A stretch of DNA of 64,000 bases from Bog-473 sp963745665 (lineage in GTDB: Bacteria > Actinomycetota > Acidimicrobiia > Acidimicrobiales > RAAP-2): NCBI GenBank assembly GCA_963745665.1, contig CAVUYE010000001.1, positions 186,001 to 250,000 on the forward strand, written 5' to 3'. The position numbers were made by a program, and so were the translations under genes. The notes beneath the pieces were generated by a model. The model worked only from the letters and a program-made list of their open reading frames with translations, did not search any database and had not been told where the DNA came from. Of the stretch, positions 1-8,130 are shown one piece after another (position 1 is the stretch's first letter; every line of letters begins with the position of its first letter).

Positions 1-468
1 GCTCTTGTAGAGCATCTGCAGTTCTGGCGCCAAATAGGGAATGCCTTCAGAGCTCTGCAGGAGAGCTTTGCTCCATTCGACACGCACAGAAGGATCGCGT
101 CGATAGACCAAGCATGCCGCGTCACCGTCGCCGATGGTCAGGTCGAGGCACCAGGGCCCACCTTCATTGCGTCGGCACCAGACGTTGTTTTGCTGGCGTT
201 CGACAAGCAGGTCGCTCCCGTCCCAGCGCGACAGGTTCCCCGCAGCGGCGACATGTGGATCCCACACCTCAAGAATCGGCCAGGCCACTCTGGCGTCCTG
301 ACGAAGAATCCCGACATCGGTGTCGTCATGGTCTCGCCACGAATCTCCGACGAACAGCTCGAGAGCCAGGCCACCTGCTATCCACCAGCGACCCTCGTAT
401 GAATCGAAGAGGTCACGCGTCTCGCTGAGTGCGAGGGGCGCCCACGGACCCAGGTCTTCGGCACCCAC
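1..468 (-). CDS. Nucleotidyltransferase-like protein, partial (aminoglycoside adenylyltransferase fold)
   Basis: The reading frame is open from a GTG at 468 to the window edge, so the C-terminus is missing; an in-frame TAA lies seven codons upstream of the GTG. The N-terminal part contains WWIAGGLALELFVGDSWRDH followed by DDTDVGI, matching the nucleotidyltransferase signature (GG..L plus paired Asp) of the aminoglycoside 2''-adenylyltransferase-like family. Near the edge, YLAPELQMLYKS matches the conserved region before the usual RPKDEADF motif of that family. The family transfers nucleotides to small molecules or acts as a toxin-like transferase; the substrate cannot be told here. It lies in the lower-GC island that ends at tRNA-Glu, so it is probably acquired. 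Confidence 0.72.
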   Translation of the reverse strand, partial: MGAEDLGPWAPLALSETRDLFDSYEGRWWIAGGLALELFVGDSWRDHDDTDVGILRQDARVAWPILEVWDPHVAAAGNLSRWDGSDLLVERQQNNVWCRRNEGGPWCLDLTIGDGDAACLVYRRDPSVRVEWSKALLQSSEGIPYLAPELQMLYKS

Positions 469-558
469 CTCTTGAATGGTAGGGCCTTAGTCCGCGCTCA
501 CTCCTGCGGTCGGCGGCCGGATCCGGACCTCACCATCGCAGGCATTGCCGCCGTCCTG

Positions 559-831
559 CTAGGACGACTCACGACCAGTATTGGGTGGCGGGTCGGTGCC
601 AGGGACACCACCGTCGGTCACGTGCTCGGTCCATTCGGACCCTGACCAGTACCGCTGTTCGTGTCGCCCCGTCGGGTCGATCAACCAACCGGGGGCGATC
701 CCGGTGAACCCGATCTTGCCGGATGACTCGTCGGCCGTGGTGTGAGTGAATGAACTCGGCGGAGGTGAGGCCCCTGGCACCCCCCGCCGGCGCCGGCGCG
801 ACGGGAGCGCCCGCATAGCGAAGAGCGCCAA
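559..831 (-). CDS. Small DUF2510-domain protein, 5' end uncertain
   Basis: The C-terminal half has the DUF2510 pattern (APGWLIDPTGRHEQRYWSGS then EWTEHV), a short Trp-rich module common in actinobacterial membrane proteins and of unknown function. The only start in frame is a TTG at 831 with no Shine-Dalgarno. Codons just upstream encode a hydrophobic run (WVFIIFFLALFAM) that looks like a membrane segment cut off by an in-frame TAG. The gene may therefore be a 5'-damaged remnant of a membrane-anchored DUF2510 protein. It sits between the partial nucleotidyltransferase and the orphan IS3 OrfA, in a stretch with signs of decay. Confidence 0.5.
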   Translation of the reverse strand: MALFAMRALPSRRRRRGVPGASPPPSSFTHTTADESSGKIGFTGIAPGWLIDPTGRHEQRYWSGSEWTEHVTDGGVPGTDPPPNTGRESS

Positions 832-1032
832 GAAGAAGATAATGAATACCCAGGAGCCATGGCCGTAGAAAAACGTGGTCTCAGTCTATGGGTGCTCCGC
901 TGTAAGGAGCCTTCGAGTCCGTTCTGTCGTGACGCTAGATCACTATCGGGGTGACCCCGGATAGCCTGAGCAGGCGCGACCTCTCATGACAAACTGCGCG
1001 CAGTGTGGCACGGGATCGGCGACCAAGGTTGC

Positions 1033-1344
1033 TCAGGCCCTCGGCAACCTGGCACCGCCTTTTGGGGCAACGGGCTCCTCGCCGTTGAAGATGGCGACCG
1101 CAGCCCTGGTGATCTCGAGCTCGGCCTCGAGCTCGGCGATCGTCCTGTGCGCCTGGGCGAGCTCGTCGACCTCGACGCTCTTAGTGCCTGGCCGCAGATC
1201 AGCATCGATCAGAGCCTGGCGCTTCCACAGAAAGAGGGTGCCCTCAGAAACCCCGACCTCTTTGGACAGCGAACTGACCTTCTCGCCGGCCACCAGTCGC
1301 TCACAGACGGCCCGGCGGAACTCTCTTGCATATTGCTTGGGCAT
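1033..1344 (-). CDS. IS3-family transposase OrfA, orphan (IS remnant)
   Basis: A 103-residue protein begins MPKQYAREFRRAVCERL, with a helix-turn-helix (VSSLSKEVGVSEGTLFLWKR) followed by a leucine-zipper-like coiled coil (ELAQAHRTIAELEAELEITR). This is the OrfA/InsE architecture of IS3 elements, which binds the terminal repeats. The start is well supported by AGGAGG 6 nt before the ATG. The catalytic OrfB (DDE integrase) that should follow through a -1 frameshift is absent: downstream there is only about 200 bases of non-matching sequence and then the DUF2510 gene. The element is probably an immobile fragment, and it marks the region as recombined. Confidence 0.85.
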   Translation of the reverse strand: MPKQYAREFRRAVCERLVAGEKVSSLSKEVGVSEGTLFLWKRQALIDADLRPGTKSVEVDELAQAHRTIAELEAELEITRAAVAIFNGEEPVAPKGGARLPRA

Positions 1345-1392
1345 GGGACTACCTCCTGGTAGCTCACGACCAAACTCTTACAACGCTGGCTC

Positions 1393-1423
1393 GGCCTATG
1401 GGGAATAGGCCGCCGACCTATTC
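1393..1423. repeat. Overlapping inverted repeats upstream of IS3 OrfA
   Basis: GGCCTAT at 1393-1399 pairs with ATAGGCC at 1405-1411, and GAATAGG at 1403-1409 pairs with CCTATTC at 1417-1423. The shared CCTAT core gives two alternative 7-bp hairpins about 50 bases before the transposase start. It could be the IS terminus or a binding site for OrfA. Confidence 0.4.
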
Positions 1424-1747
1424 GTTTCGTTTAACTGGACTCGGCGAACTTGACGAATTCGTCTGATTCGATCCTCTACCGGGGGAAATGAGACACCACC
1501 GATCCTGACCAGGAAAACCGTTCTGTGACATCAAGATCTGAGTCCGGGATTTTCGTGGGATCTACAAGCATCGGAGCGATCGGGGAAATCCCCTCAGAAC
1601 CCCGTCGCTGCGATGATCGGACCGTTGAGGAGCGTCCCCGAGGCGTCGGCGCGGTTCGTCACGATCCGAAACGCAGTCGAACTCTTGATATCCGGCTACA
1701 CCATCTACGGCACCTTAAGTCTCAGCTGACACATCGCGAACGCTTTC
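1424..1747. other. Non-coding stretch between IS remnant and NACHT gene
   Basis: I see no convincing gene, tRNA or repeat in this 320-base stretch. Short open frames exist but lack domain-like composition or a ribosome binding site. It is probably residual insertion or recombination sequence within the island. Confidence 0.4.
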
Positions 1748-3976
1748 CTATTGATTACCAGACACCCCGTGGTCCGAGCTCAGAGCAGTGACGAGCTCCT
1801 GATGACGAAACTGGTAGGCCGTCCCGGTCAGCTTTAGCAGACCTGCCTTATTGGCCCAATCCATGAACCTACCTAGTCGCCAGGGCAACTTGCCCCGGCA
1901 ACAGATCAACATGGCAATGTAGCGGCGAGACACCCGGCCCGATCGAAATGCGCCAAGAGCGAAACAGAATATTCCTACGACAGCCAGCAAGCCCCACCAC
2001 GATGCGCGTTGTCGGGTGGCCTGACCGGCAACGAAGAAGAGGGACACCGAGAGGAACAGGCAAGCAACGCTGACCGTAGAGTCGTTGCTGATCATCTTGA
2101 TCGGATCGTTGACATCACCCTCGACAGTCGGACGGAAACTAAGTATCCATGGATCTCCCCGCCACAATCGCCCAAGCCAAACGGCCGGCAGCACGAGGGC
2201 TGCTGTGAGCCGATCGGACCACAACTCCCATTGTGCCGCAACAGCTCGATGCACCCTTCTGGCAGGTGATCGAAACACATTGAAACGTCCAAGTATCGCC
2301 ACAATCAAAAGGGACGTGACGATCGTCCCAAGAAGGACCAACCCATACCATGACGTGTCCGCCAGTCCGGGACGAATCAGCTCAGCGACTGCATAGGCGA
2401 CGAGAAGGGGGGGCGCAAAGGCCAGAAACCCTATCGATCCGATGGCGACGGCCAACACTGCATATGTGAACGCCGCCAGGAGAATGCAGATAGCGCAATA
2501 GAGCGTCACGTAAATCATTGTCAAACCGATTCTTACGAGGACAAGGGAAAAGATCCCTCTCTCGCGATTCAGTAGTGGCCCATAGAGCGATCTTGGCTGA
2601 GACCACGGAATAAGCCCGACGAGACCGACGAGCAGCGCAATGACGAGTTGCCCAACACGAAAGTGGAAGCCCGACCAGGCAATAACGATGACCATCGTGA
2701 CCATGCTCGTGATCGCTGCGTCCACACACCGTGTGGAGTACGAACCGGTCGCTAACCACATTTCCTCAAGACGCAGATCGGATCGAGACACGACTCGACC
2801 GTGATCCTCTCTCCCGCCATGCTCATTCAGGAATTGAGCCAGGAATTGCAACCAGTGATGAACTCTGTTTGAACGTGGCCGGAACCGACGCCCGGGCTTT
2901 GCGTTCTCTCGATCTGTCACCGCGTAAGGAAAGCGCGAAAGCAGATAGTTGTCTAGCTCATCTGGGACGTCTTGACACAACTCAGAAAGGTCAAGAGTTC
3001 CATCGCCATAGGCCGCCACGGCGAGAGTAAGTCTCCACGGAACCGAAAGCAGTGTCGCCAGCGATCCGGCCGGCTGTTCTCGTAGGATCTCGATTATCGG
3101 AGCCCACTCGGCTGCGTCGTCACGCGCTTGCAGGAACTCAATGACTTGCGGTGGTGCGATCGGATCCAGGCTTACGACATTTGCATGTCTGAGTTGTGAT
3201 GTCGTGTCGATCATCCTCCGATAGACCGATTCCCGACACGCCACAACCATCGGCGCTTCCTGATTCCGGTCCCTGTACGCGTTGAGTTCCGACAGCAGTC
3301 GAGCCGCCTGTTTGGGCTCACTTTCCACTAAGTCGAGTTCATCCACGCCGTCAATGACAGGAACTATCCGCCTGTCCGAGACCAACCCTTCGGCAGCTTC
3401 TCGTTGCACTGAATATGTCTGTACGAGTTCGTCACAGATCCATTCAGAGATGCTCTGCCCACTCCACGAGGACGCAGGAACACGGAGGGGGATTCGGCGT
3501 TTCCAAGTGCCCATCACGCGATCGGTATCGTCGTCTAGAGCGATCAGCCAGGATCTACAGAGCTCAGCGATGAGGGTGGATTTTCCCGATCCAGGACCAC
3601 CGGTAACCACTAAGCGCGCAGGAGACAGGTTAACGAAGTAGTCGAATATCTCGCCCCAGTGCACCAAAGTCGCGTCGGTGTGAGTCGACATGGTGACCTC
3701 AATCGGCCTCATCTCTGGTAACAGATAGTCGCGCTCGCGGATCTCGCGACGCCGAGCTTCCGACGCCACTTCGTTAAGTACGAGTTCCTGGGAAGCAAAC
3801 TTGAACGGATTGCCGGCCAGCCAGAAGAAATCGACTATCACGGTCACACCCGAGAGAGCTATCCAAATCCCGGTGAATGTGCCGCTGGAGATCAATCGAT
3901 GCTCACTCGCCTGCCACGCGGCGGTTATCGCTATAACCAGCACGAGATTGACCGCCAACTTTGATGATCGGCTCAC
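1748..3976 (-). CDS. Membrane-bound NACHT-domain NTPase
   Basis: This 742-residue protein has two N-terminal hydrophobic segments (about residues 7-20 and 35-54). A NACHT-type NTPase follows, with Walker A GGPGSGKST at 126-134 and Walker B VIDGVDELD at 207-215; the paired-acidic DGVDELD form is typical of NACHT rather than generic AAA ATPases. The second half contains several strongly hydrophobic segments (roughly residues 425-590 and 650-690). It ends in a soluble tail, LTGTAYQFRHQELVTAL, a pattern I associate with actinobacterial membrane NACHT proteins. NACHT NTPases are STAND signal switches, and several bacterial ones are antiphage. A defence role is inferred from family and island location. 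The start is a GTG overlapping the stop of the small upstream ORF. Confidence 0.85.
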   Translation of the reverse strand: MSRSSKLAVNLVLVIAITAAWQASEHRLISSGTFTGIWIALSGVTVIVDFFWLAGNPFKFASQELVLNEVASEARRREIRERDYLLPEMRPIEVTMSTHTDATLVHWGEIFDYFVNLSPARLVVTGGPGSGKSTLIAELCRSWLIALDDDTDRVMGTWKRRIPLRVPASSWSGQSISEWICDELVQTYSVQREAAEGLVSDRRIVPVIDGVDELDLVESEPKQAARLLSELNAYRDRNQEAPMVVACRESVYRRMIDTTSQLRHANVVSLDPIAPPQVIEFLQARDDAAEWAPIIEILREQPAGSLATLLSVPWRLTLAVAAYGDGTLDLSELCQDVPDELDNYLLSRFPYAVTDRENAKPGRRFRPRSNRVHHWLQFLAQFLNEHGGREDHGRVVSRSDLRLEEMWLATGSYSTRCVDAAITSMVTMVIVIAWSGFHFRVGQLVIALLVGLVGLIPWSQPRSLYGPLLNRERGIFSLVLVRIGLTMIYVTLYCAICILLAAFTYAVLAVAIGSIGFLAFAPPLLVAYAVAELIRPGLADTSWYGLVLLGTIVTSLLIVAILGRFNVFRSPARRVHRAVAAQWELWSDRLTAALVLPAVWLGRLWRGDPWILSFRPTVEGDVNDPIKMISNDSTVSVACLFLSVSLFFVAGQATRQRASWWGLLAVVGIFCFALGAFRSGRVSRRYIAMLICCRGKLPWRLGRFMDWANKAGLLKLTGTAYQFRHQELVTALSSDHGVSGNQ

Positions 3977-4269
3977 CGTGCGAAAGCCCTTTGCGTCATG
4001 GACGCCGACTCATTCGCGAGCAATGCCTGTACGACGTCGAACAGCTCTTGAGCTCGCCGGTGTGCGTCAGGCGGCCCATTTCCCCATCTTCGCATCACGG
4101 GCCGATCCGAGACGAGAGGAATGTGTGCCGAATGTGACAAACGGATCTGGGCCCACAGTGTCATGTACGGACGCGTCCCAAGAACTGCCAAACCCAACCG
4201 AAGAGCGTCAAATGTCTGTCCATTATCCTGTTCATGAACGCAGGCTGAATGCCACTGACCGCGTGACAC
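3973..4269 (-). CDS. Small protein translationally coupled to the NACHT gene
   Basis: A 98-residue frame whose TGA overlaps the GTG of the NACHT gene (GTGA, 4-nt overlap), suggesting translational coupling. I recognise no family. The C-terminal third (DAHRRAQELFDVVQALLANE) is predicted helical, and the middle is basic with two Pro-rich turns. Its 5' end overlaps the 3' end of the recombinase remnant by 38 bases, so an internal start such as the ATG of MTLWAQIRL is possible. It could be a sensor, immunity or adaptor partner of the NTPase, or only a chance frame; the overlap geometry is the main support. Confidence 0.42.
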   Translation of the reverse strand: MSRGQWHSACVHEQDNGQTFDALRLGLAVLGTRPYMTLWAQIRLSHSAHIPLVSDRPVMRRWGNGPPDAHRRAQELFDVVQALLANESASMTQRAFAR

Positions 4270-4810
4270 GCTCTGAGCAAAGCTCCAGCTTGAAGCGGAT
4301 GTAGTGGACGGAGATCCAATATGTGGAAGTGCTAACTCGGGTTAGCACTGTGTAGTGCCTAGCGGTCGCGGTCGCGGTCCCGGCTGTCGGTCGCTTCACG
4401 TGCTGGACGAACACGTCGGCAAGCGCGCTAGCCGCCTCTTCGTCCGCCTCCGGCACAAAGTGGGCGTAGACGTTCAGCGTGGTGGCCGGGTTTCGGTGGC
4501 CCAGGCGGCCGGCCACTGTCCTGACATCGATGCCTGACGCCAGCAACCGGGTGGCGACATAGTGGCGCAGGTCGTGCAGTCGGACCCCACTGGCACCCGC
4601 TTTCTCGCGGAGCATCCGAAACGCCCTCGTGGTCGAATCCGGACGCCTTGGAGCCGACCCGTCGATCTCGTGACTGAAGACGAAGGACTCGCTGGTGATC
4701 GCAGAGCCAACGGAGTGCGCGACGCCCTCGGCACGCTTTCGGCTGTCCACGAGGGCGGTAACAGTGTCGGGATCGAGCGTCACTCGGCGGCTCTGGTGCG
4801 TTCTTCGTTC
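4232..4810 (-). pseudogene. Tyrosine recombinase (phage integrase), C-terminal fragment
   Basis: The translated fragment keeps the catalytic half of a tyrosine recombinase: LHDLRHYVATRLLASGID (box II, HxLRH), GHRNPATTLNVYAHF (the His/Trp position and the nucleophilic Tyr), then PEADEEAASALADVF. The N-terminal SAM-like domain and the first catalytic Arg are missing. Recognisable homology begins at RERRTHQSRRVTLD, about 35 bases from the 3' end of tRNA-Glu. Upstream, the same frame only reads through the tRNA, so no genuine start remains. After the catalytic part the frame continues for about 45 unrelated residues. This is a decayed integrase at its attachment tRNA, in the usual position for an integrated island. 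Confidence 0.85.
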
Positions 4811-4846
4811 CCTGCTCAATGCCTCTGAACTGGGTATTTCATGAAG

Positions 4847-4919
4847 CAGCCCCAACGGGATTCGAACCCGTGTCGCCACCTTGAGAGGGTGGTGTCCTAG
4901 GCCTCTAGACGATGGGGCC
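4847..4919 (-). tRNA. tRNA-Glu(CTC)
   Basis: The minus strand folds into a cloverleaf. The acceptor GGCCCCA pairs with TGGGGCT (G-T at the first pair), the anticodon loop CTCTCAA gives anticodon CTC for GAG codons, and the T arm contains GGTTCGAATCC. The discriminator base is G and CCA is not encoded. Its 3' end abuts the integrase remnant and is the probable attachment site of the island. Confidence 0.97.
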
Positions 4920-4958
4920 GAGCGGTGATCTCCACGACACAAATGGAGGACGCCGGTG

Positions 4959-5030
4959 CTCGGGGGGAAGGACTCGAACCCTCAATAACTGGACCAGAAC
5001 CAGTCGTGTTGCCGATTACACCACCCCCGA
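4959..5030 (-). tRNA. tRNA-Gln(CTG)
   Basis: The acceptor TCGGGGG pairs with CCCCCGA, with G as discriminator. The anticodon stem-loop ACTGG-TTCTGGT-CCAGT gives anticodon CTG for CAG codons, and GGTTCGAGTCC forms the T arm. CCA is not encoded. It lies 39 bases upstream of tRNA-Glu on the same strand, so the two are probably co-transcribed. Confidence 0.97.
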
Positions 5031-5182
5031 ATGGGTGGGCAGTCAGATTAGCCGAGCGGCCTGCGTCGGGAGTTCGCCCTGCTCGAGCGGGTAGGGGCGC
5101 GCTGTATCTCCGGGGGTGTCCCGTGGAAGGATGCGTCGCCCCGGCACTCCCCGGGCGTGAACCGGGTTCGGAGGTCCGCGGC

Positions 5183-5674
5183 ATGCACCGGTGGTCCGTT
5201 GCAGCAGTCGCCCTGGCGGGGGCGATCGGCGGGGCCGTGCCTGCGCTGCCGGCCCAGGCCGGCACGACGGGCCTCTTCGTCAAGGTGACACCCGCTCAGG
5301 GTCTCGCGTCGGGTCAGACGGTGACAGTGAGCGGTCGTGGGCTGTCGAAGTCCGCCGTCGACGCCCCCCTGACCTGGTTCGTGACCGAGTGCACCGCCGC
5401 CGTCCGGGGCCGGATGGACCCCGCCACGGACACCCCCCACTGCGACATCACGCACGCGCAGACCCTCCGGGTCAGCGCCAGGGGCACGTTCAGTTCCCGT
5501 TACCGCCTGACGACGGGGATCATCGGCGACGGCTATTGCGGAACCGCCGGGCACGCCACCTGCGTCATCGGCGTGGGGACGGCCCAAGGTGCGGGCACCG
5601 TCGTGCGGATCAGCTTCAAGACAAGCCCCGCGGCCGCCTCGACCACCACCACGACATCGACGACCGCCGGCTGA
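5183..5674 (+). CDS. Secreted neocarzinostatin-like Ig-fold protein
   Basis: The 163-residue product has a signal peptide (MHRWSVAAVALAGAIGGAVP then ALPAQA). A domain follows with VTPAQGLASGQTVTVSGRGL and later CVIGVGTAQGAGTVVRISF, the pattern of the neocarzinostatin/macromomycin-like immunoglobulin fold common in actinobacterial secreted proteins. Four Cys residues could form two disulfides. The C-terminus is a Ser/Thr-rich tail (TTTTTSTTAG). The start at 5183 has GGAG about 10 nt upstream; the open frame extends further upstream through tRNA sequence, which is not coding. It converges on the ydcF-like gene. The ligand or role is unknown. Confidence 0.8.
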   Translation: MHRWSVAAVALAGAIGGAVPALPAQAGTTGLFVKVTPAQGLASGQTVTVSGRGLSKSAVDAPLTWFVTECTAAVRGRMDPATDTPHCDITHAQTLRVSARGTFSSRYRLTTGIIGDGYCGTAGHATCVIGVGTAQGAGTVVRISFKTSPAAASTTTTTSTTAG

Positions 5675-5683
5675 CGCCCTGGC

Positions 5684-6307
5684 TCAGGCGTTGTGCAGCC
5701 ACTCCAGGTGGTTGTAGCCGATGATGCGGCCGAACCCCACGCCGAGCGCCTCCTTCAGGAAGTACGGCACGGTCGACCAGCCCGTGATGGGCGAGGTCTG
5801 CGTCGGGGTGGGTGACGGCGTCAGCGACAGACTGGACGCAATGGCCATGGAGCGGTCCTCGTGGAAGGGGTCCGTGGTGACCAGGATCACCTTGGCCCCG
5901 TGGGCTTCGAGCGCCGGCTTCGCGTCCGCGATGTTCTGGTAGCTGTCGTCGCCGCCGGCCTCGAGGATCGCCGAGTGCGGCACGTGCTTGACCTGTTCGA
6001 GATACATCGCACCCGATTGCGCCTCGGTGCACTTGTCCCCGGGCTTCTTGTTGCCCGTCACCACGATCAAAGGTGCATACCCCTGGTGGTACAGGATCGC
6101 CGCCTGGTCCAGGCGCGCCGCCAGGTCCGGGGACGGCACGCAGTCGTACTGAGCCGCCCCCATGACGAGGATGGCCCCCGCCGCGTGCGGGTCGTACTGG
6201 CGCGAGGTGAGCCACACCTGCACCAGCGTGACGGCGAAGTAGAGCACGATCACCGTCACGACGAGGACCGCCATGCGCAGTGCCCAGCGGAGCGGCGCCA
6301 GGAGCAT
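5684..6307 (-). CDS. YdcF/DUF218-family membrane-anchored protein
   Basis: The 207-residue protein starts with one membrane segment (LRMAVLVVTVIVLYFAVTLV). A DUF218 domain follows: AILVMGAAQYDCVPSPDLAARL, IVVTGNKKPGDKCTEAQSGA, then a Ser/Asn-centred active region (DSYQNIADAK) and VILVTTDPFHEDRSMAIA. The family (YdcF, SanA, ElyC) is linked to envelope metabolism, but the reaction is unknown. The ATG at 6307 shares its A with the gltX stop (TGATG), so it is translated behind gltX; a longer upstream frame exists only inside gltX. Pro/Thr-rich linkers near residue 160 fit an exported domain. Confidence 0.85.
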   Translation of the reverse strand: MLLAPLRWALRMAVLVVTVIVLYFAVTLVQVWLTSRQYDPHAAGAILVMGAAQYDCVPSPDLAARLDQAAILYHQGYAPLIVVTGNKKPGDKCTEAQSGAMYLEQVKHVPHSAILEAGGDDSYQNIADAKPALEAHGAKVILVTTDPFHEDRSMAIASSLSLTPSPTPTQTSPITGWSTVPYFLKEALGVGFGRIIGYNHLEWLHNA

Positions 6308-7821
6308 CAGGGGGCAGGCGTGACGCGGTCGAGCGCGGCCGCCAACCGGCGGCACGTCTCGCTGCGGCCGAGCACCGCCAGCGAGTCGAACAAGGGCAAC
6401 CCCCGCGTGCGGCCCATCACCGCTACCCGGATGGGCGCCTGCGCCTTGCCCAGCTTGCGTCCTACCGCCTCGGCGATGGCCAGCGTGACCTCGTGCAGCG
6501 CGTCCTTGTCCCACGACGGGCAGGCCTCGTAGGCGGCCAGTGCGTCGGCCAGAATCCGCGGCGCACCCTCGTCGCCGCCGATCGCCTTCTGCCAGCTGTC
6601 GGGATCGTCCGGCGCGTCCGCCAGGAAGAGGAAGTCCACGAGCTCGGGCACCTCGCTCAGCACGCTCACCCGCTCCTGGGTCACCTCGGCCAGCGCGGCG
6701 AACACCCCGGCGTCGTAGCGCTCCGGTGCCCAGGCGGGCGGCGCCACCTCCGGCGCCCCGGTATCGGGATTGCGCCAGCTATCCGGGGCCCACTCCCCCG
6801 GCACGGGGTCGACCCAGGGCCGGGCGGCCGTTACGAACCCGTCGACCGACAAGTCGCGGATGTAGACGCCGTCCATGTGCGACAGCTTCTTGATGTCGAA
6901 GAAGGCGGGCGAGCGCTGCACGTCCTCCAAGCGGAAGCGTTCCAGCATCACGTCCACCTGCACGATCTCCTCGTCGCCAGGGCTCCAGCCGAGCAGGGCC
7001 AGGTAATTGCGGAAGGCCGTCGGCAGGTAGCCCTGCGCGCGGTACATCTCCACCGCCACCGGGTCACGGCGCTTGGAGAGCTTCTTCCCCTGCTCATTGA
7101 CCAGCAACGGCAGGTGCGCGTACGCCGGCAGAGCAAGCTCGATCCCTTCGCTTCGGTTGAGCGCGTCCCACAGCATGATCTGTCGTGGCGCCGTGGGCAG
7201 CAGCTCCTCGCCCCGGATCACGTGTGAGATCGCCATCGTCCGGTCGTCGACCGCGTTGGCCAAGACGAAGAGCGGCTTGCCGTCCCCCCTGACGCAGATG
7301 AAGTCCTCGAGCGCCCGCAGCGGGAACTCGACGTCGCCCCGCACGAGGTCGTGCACCTCCACGACGCCCTCGTCGGGCGTGCGGAAGCGCAGGGCCCGCC
7401 CGTCACCCCGGGGCAGCCCGAGGTCCCGGCAGTTCCCGTCGTAGCCCGGCGTCGGGTCCCCCGCCGCCGCCCGCTGGCGCGTCCGTTCGTCGATCTCCTC
7501 GCGCGTGCAGGCGCAGGCGTACAGGGAGCCCCCGTCCCACAGCGCCTCGATCGCTACCGCGTGCGAGGCCTCCTGCGCCGACTGGAAGTACGGCCCCTCA
7601 TCAGGCGCCATCCCGAGCCAGTCCAGCGCACTGATGATGCCTTCGGTCCACTCCGGCCGGTTGCGCGCCTCGTCGGTGTCCTCAATGCGCAGGACGAACG
7701 TCCCCCCGTGCTGGCGCACAAAGAGCCAGTTGAAAAGTGCTGTCCGCGCGCTGCCGACGTGGAAGTACCCGGTGGGGGACGGCGCGAAACGTGCCCGGGG
7801 CGGTGTGGTCGGATCAGTCAT
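6307..7821 (-). CDS. gltX: Glutamyl-tRNA synthetase
   Basis: A class I aminoacyl-tRNA synthetase of 504 residues that charges tRNA-Glu in the cytoplasm. It carries FAPSPTGYFHVGS at residues 12-24 (the HIGH-box equivalent), LRIEDTD at 44-50, and KLSKR at 247-251 (the KMSKS equivalent). Length and order fit bacterial GluRS. I placed the start at the ATG at 7821 because family members begin a few residues before the HIGH box. Upstream is the ferredoxin gene and downstream the ydcF-like gene, overlapping by one base. Its own substrate tRNA-Glu, and tRNA-Gln, which many actinobacterial GluRS also charge for amidation, lie 1.3 kb downstream. Confidence 0.97.
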   Translation of the reverse strand: MTDPTTPPRARFAPSPTGYFHVGSARTALFNWLFVRQHGGTFVLRIEDTDEARNRPEWTEGIISALDWLGMAPDEGPYFQSAQEASHAVAIEALWDGGSLYACACTREEIDERTRQRAAAGDPTPGYDGNCRDLGLPRGDGRALRFRTPDEGVVEVHDLVRGDVEFPLRALEDFICVRGDGKPLFVLANAVDDRTMAISHVIRGEELLPTAPRQIMLWDALNRSEGIELALPAYAHLPLLVNEQGKKLSKRRDPVAVEMYRAQGYLPTAFRNYLALLGWSPGDEEIVQVDVMLERFRLEDVQRSPAFFDIKKLSHMDGVYIRDLSVDGFVTAARPWVDPVPGEWAPDSWRNPDTGAPEVAPPAWAPERYDAGVFAALAEVTQERVSVLSEVPELVDFLFLADAPDDPDSWQKAIGGDEGAPRILADALAAYEACPSWDKDALHEVTLAIAEAVGRKLGKAQAPIRVAVMGRTRGLPLFDSLAVLGRSETCRRLAAALDRVTPAP

Positions 7822-7875
7822 GCTGTGTGCCGGCGCACCCCGGGCGCAGGCGGGATGCAAGGGAGGGACCGGGCG

Positions 7876-8070
7876 TCAGTCTTCCTCGATGGAGATGGCG
7901 CCCGTCGGGCAGCCGTTGACCGCCTCGCGCAGGCGCTCGCGGAATTCCTCGGGCGGGTTCTCGTTGAGCACGTACAGGTAACCGTCGTCCCGCACCTCGA
8001 AGACCTCGGGCAGGATTCCCATGCACACGGCGTTGCTGGCACACTCGTCGAAGTCCACGACGACCTTCAC
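7876..8070 (-). CDS. Small [3Fe-4S]-type ferredoxin
   Basis: A 64-residue acidic ferredoxin with Cys10, Cys16 and Cys54-Pro (CASNAVC, then GCPTGAIS). The pattern C-x2-X-x2-C...CP is that of actinobacterial ferredoxins that feed cytochromes P450; the variable fourth position is Asn13, which often signals a 3Fe-4S cluster. GTG start with AGGAGG 6 nt upstream. It lies 60 bases behind the thiolase-fold genes and in front of gltX. In steroid-degrading actinobacteria such ferredoxins commonly sit near catabolic P450s, but no P450 is in this window, so the partner is unknown. Confidence 0.92.
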   Translation of the reverse strand: MKVVVDFDECASNAVCMGILPEVFEVRDDGYLYVLNENPPEEFRERLREAVNGCPTGAISIEED

Positions 8071-8130
8071 GGAGACCTCCTGGTCAGGGCTGGCTTGGTC
8101 CCGCCGAGCATATCGGCACGGCCCTTCGCC

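Noticed and set aside
1525..1791. 88-codon plus-strand frame between the IS remnant and the NACHT gene
   Set aside because: No SD, no family-like pattern, and it overlaps the end of the NACHT gene on the other strand.
4820..4942. N-terminal extension of the integrase frame to 4942
   Set aside because: That stretch is the tRNA-Glu gene and its flank, so the frame there is read-through and not a real N-terminus.
4925..5182. Upstream extension of the secreted Ig-like protein
   Set aside because: It would be translated from tRNA sequence, and the signal peptide with its SD starts at 5183.
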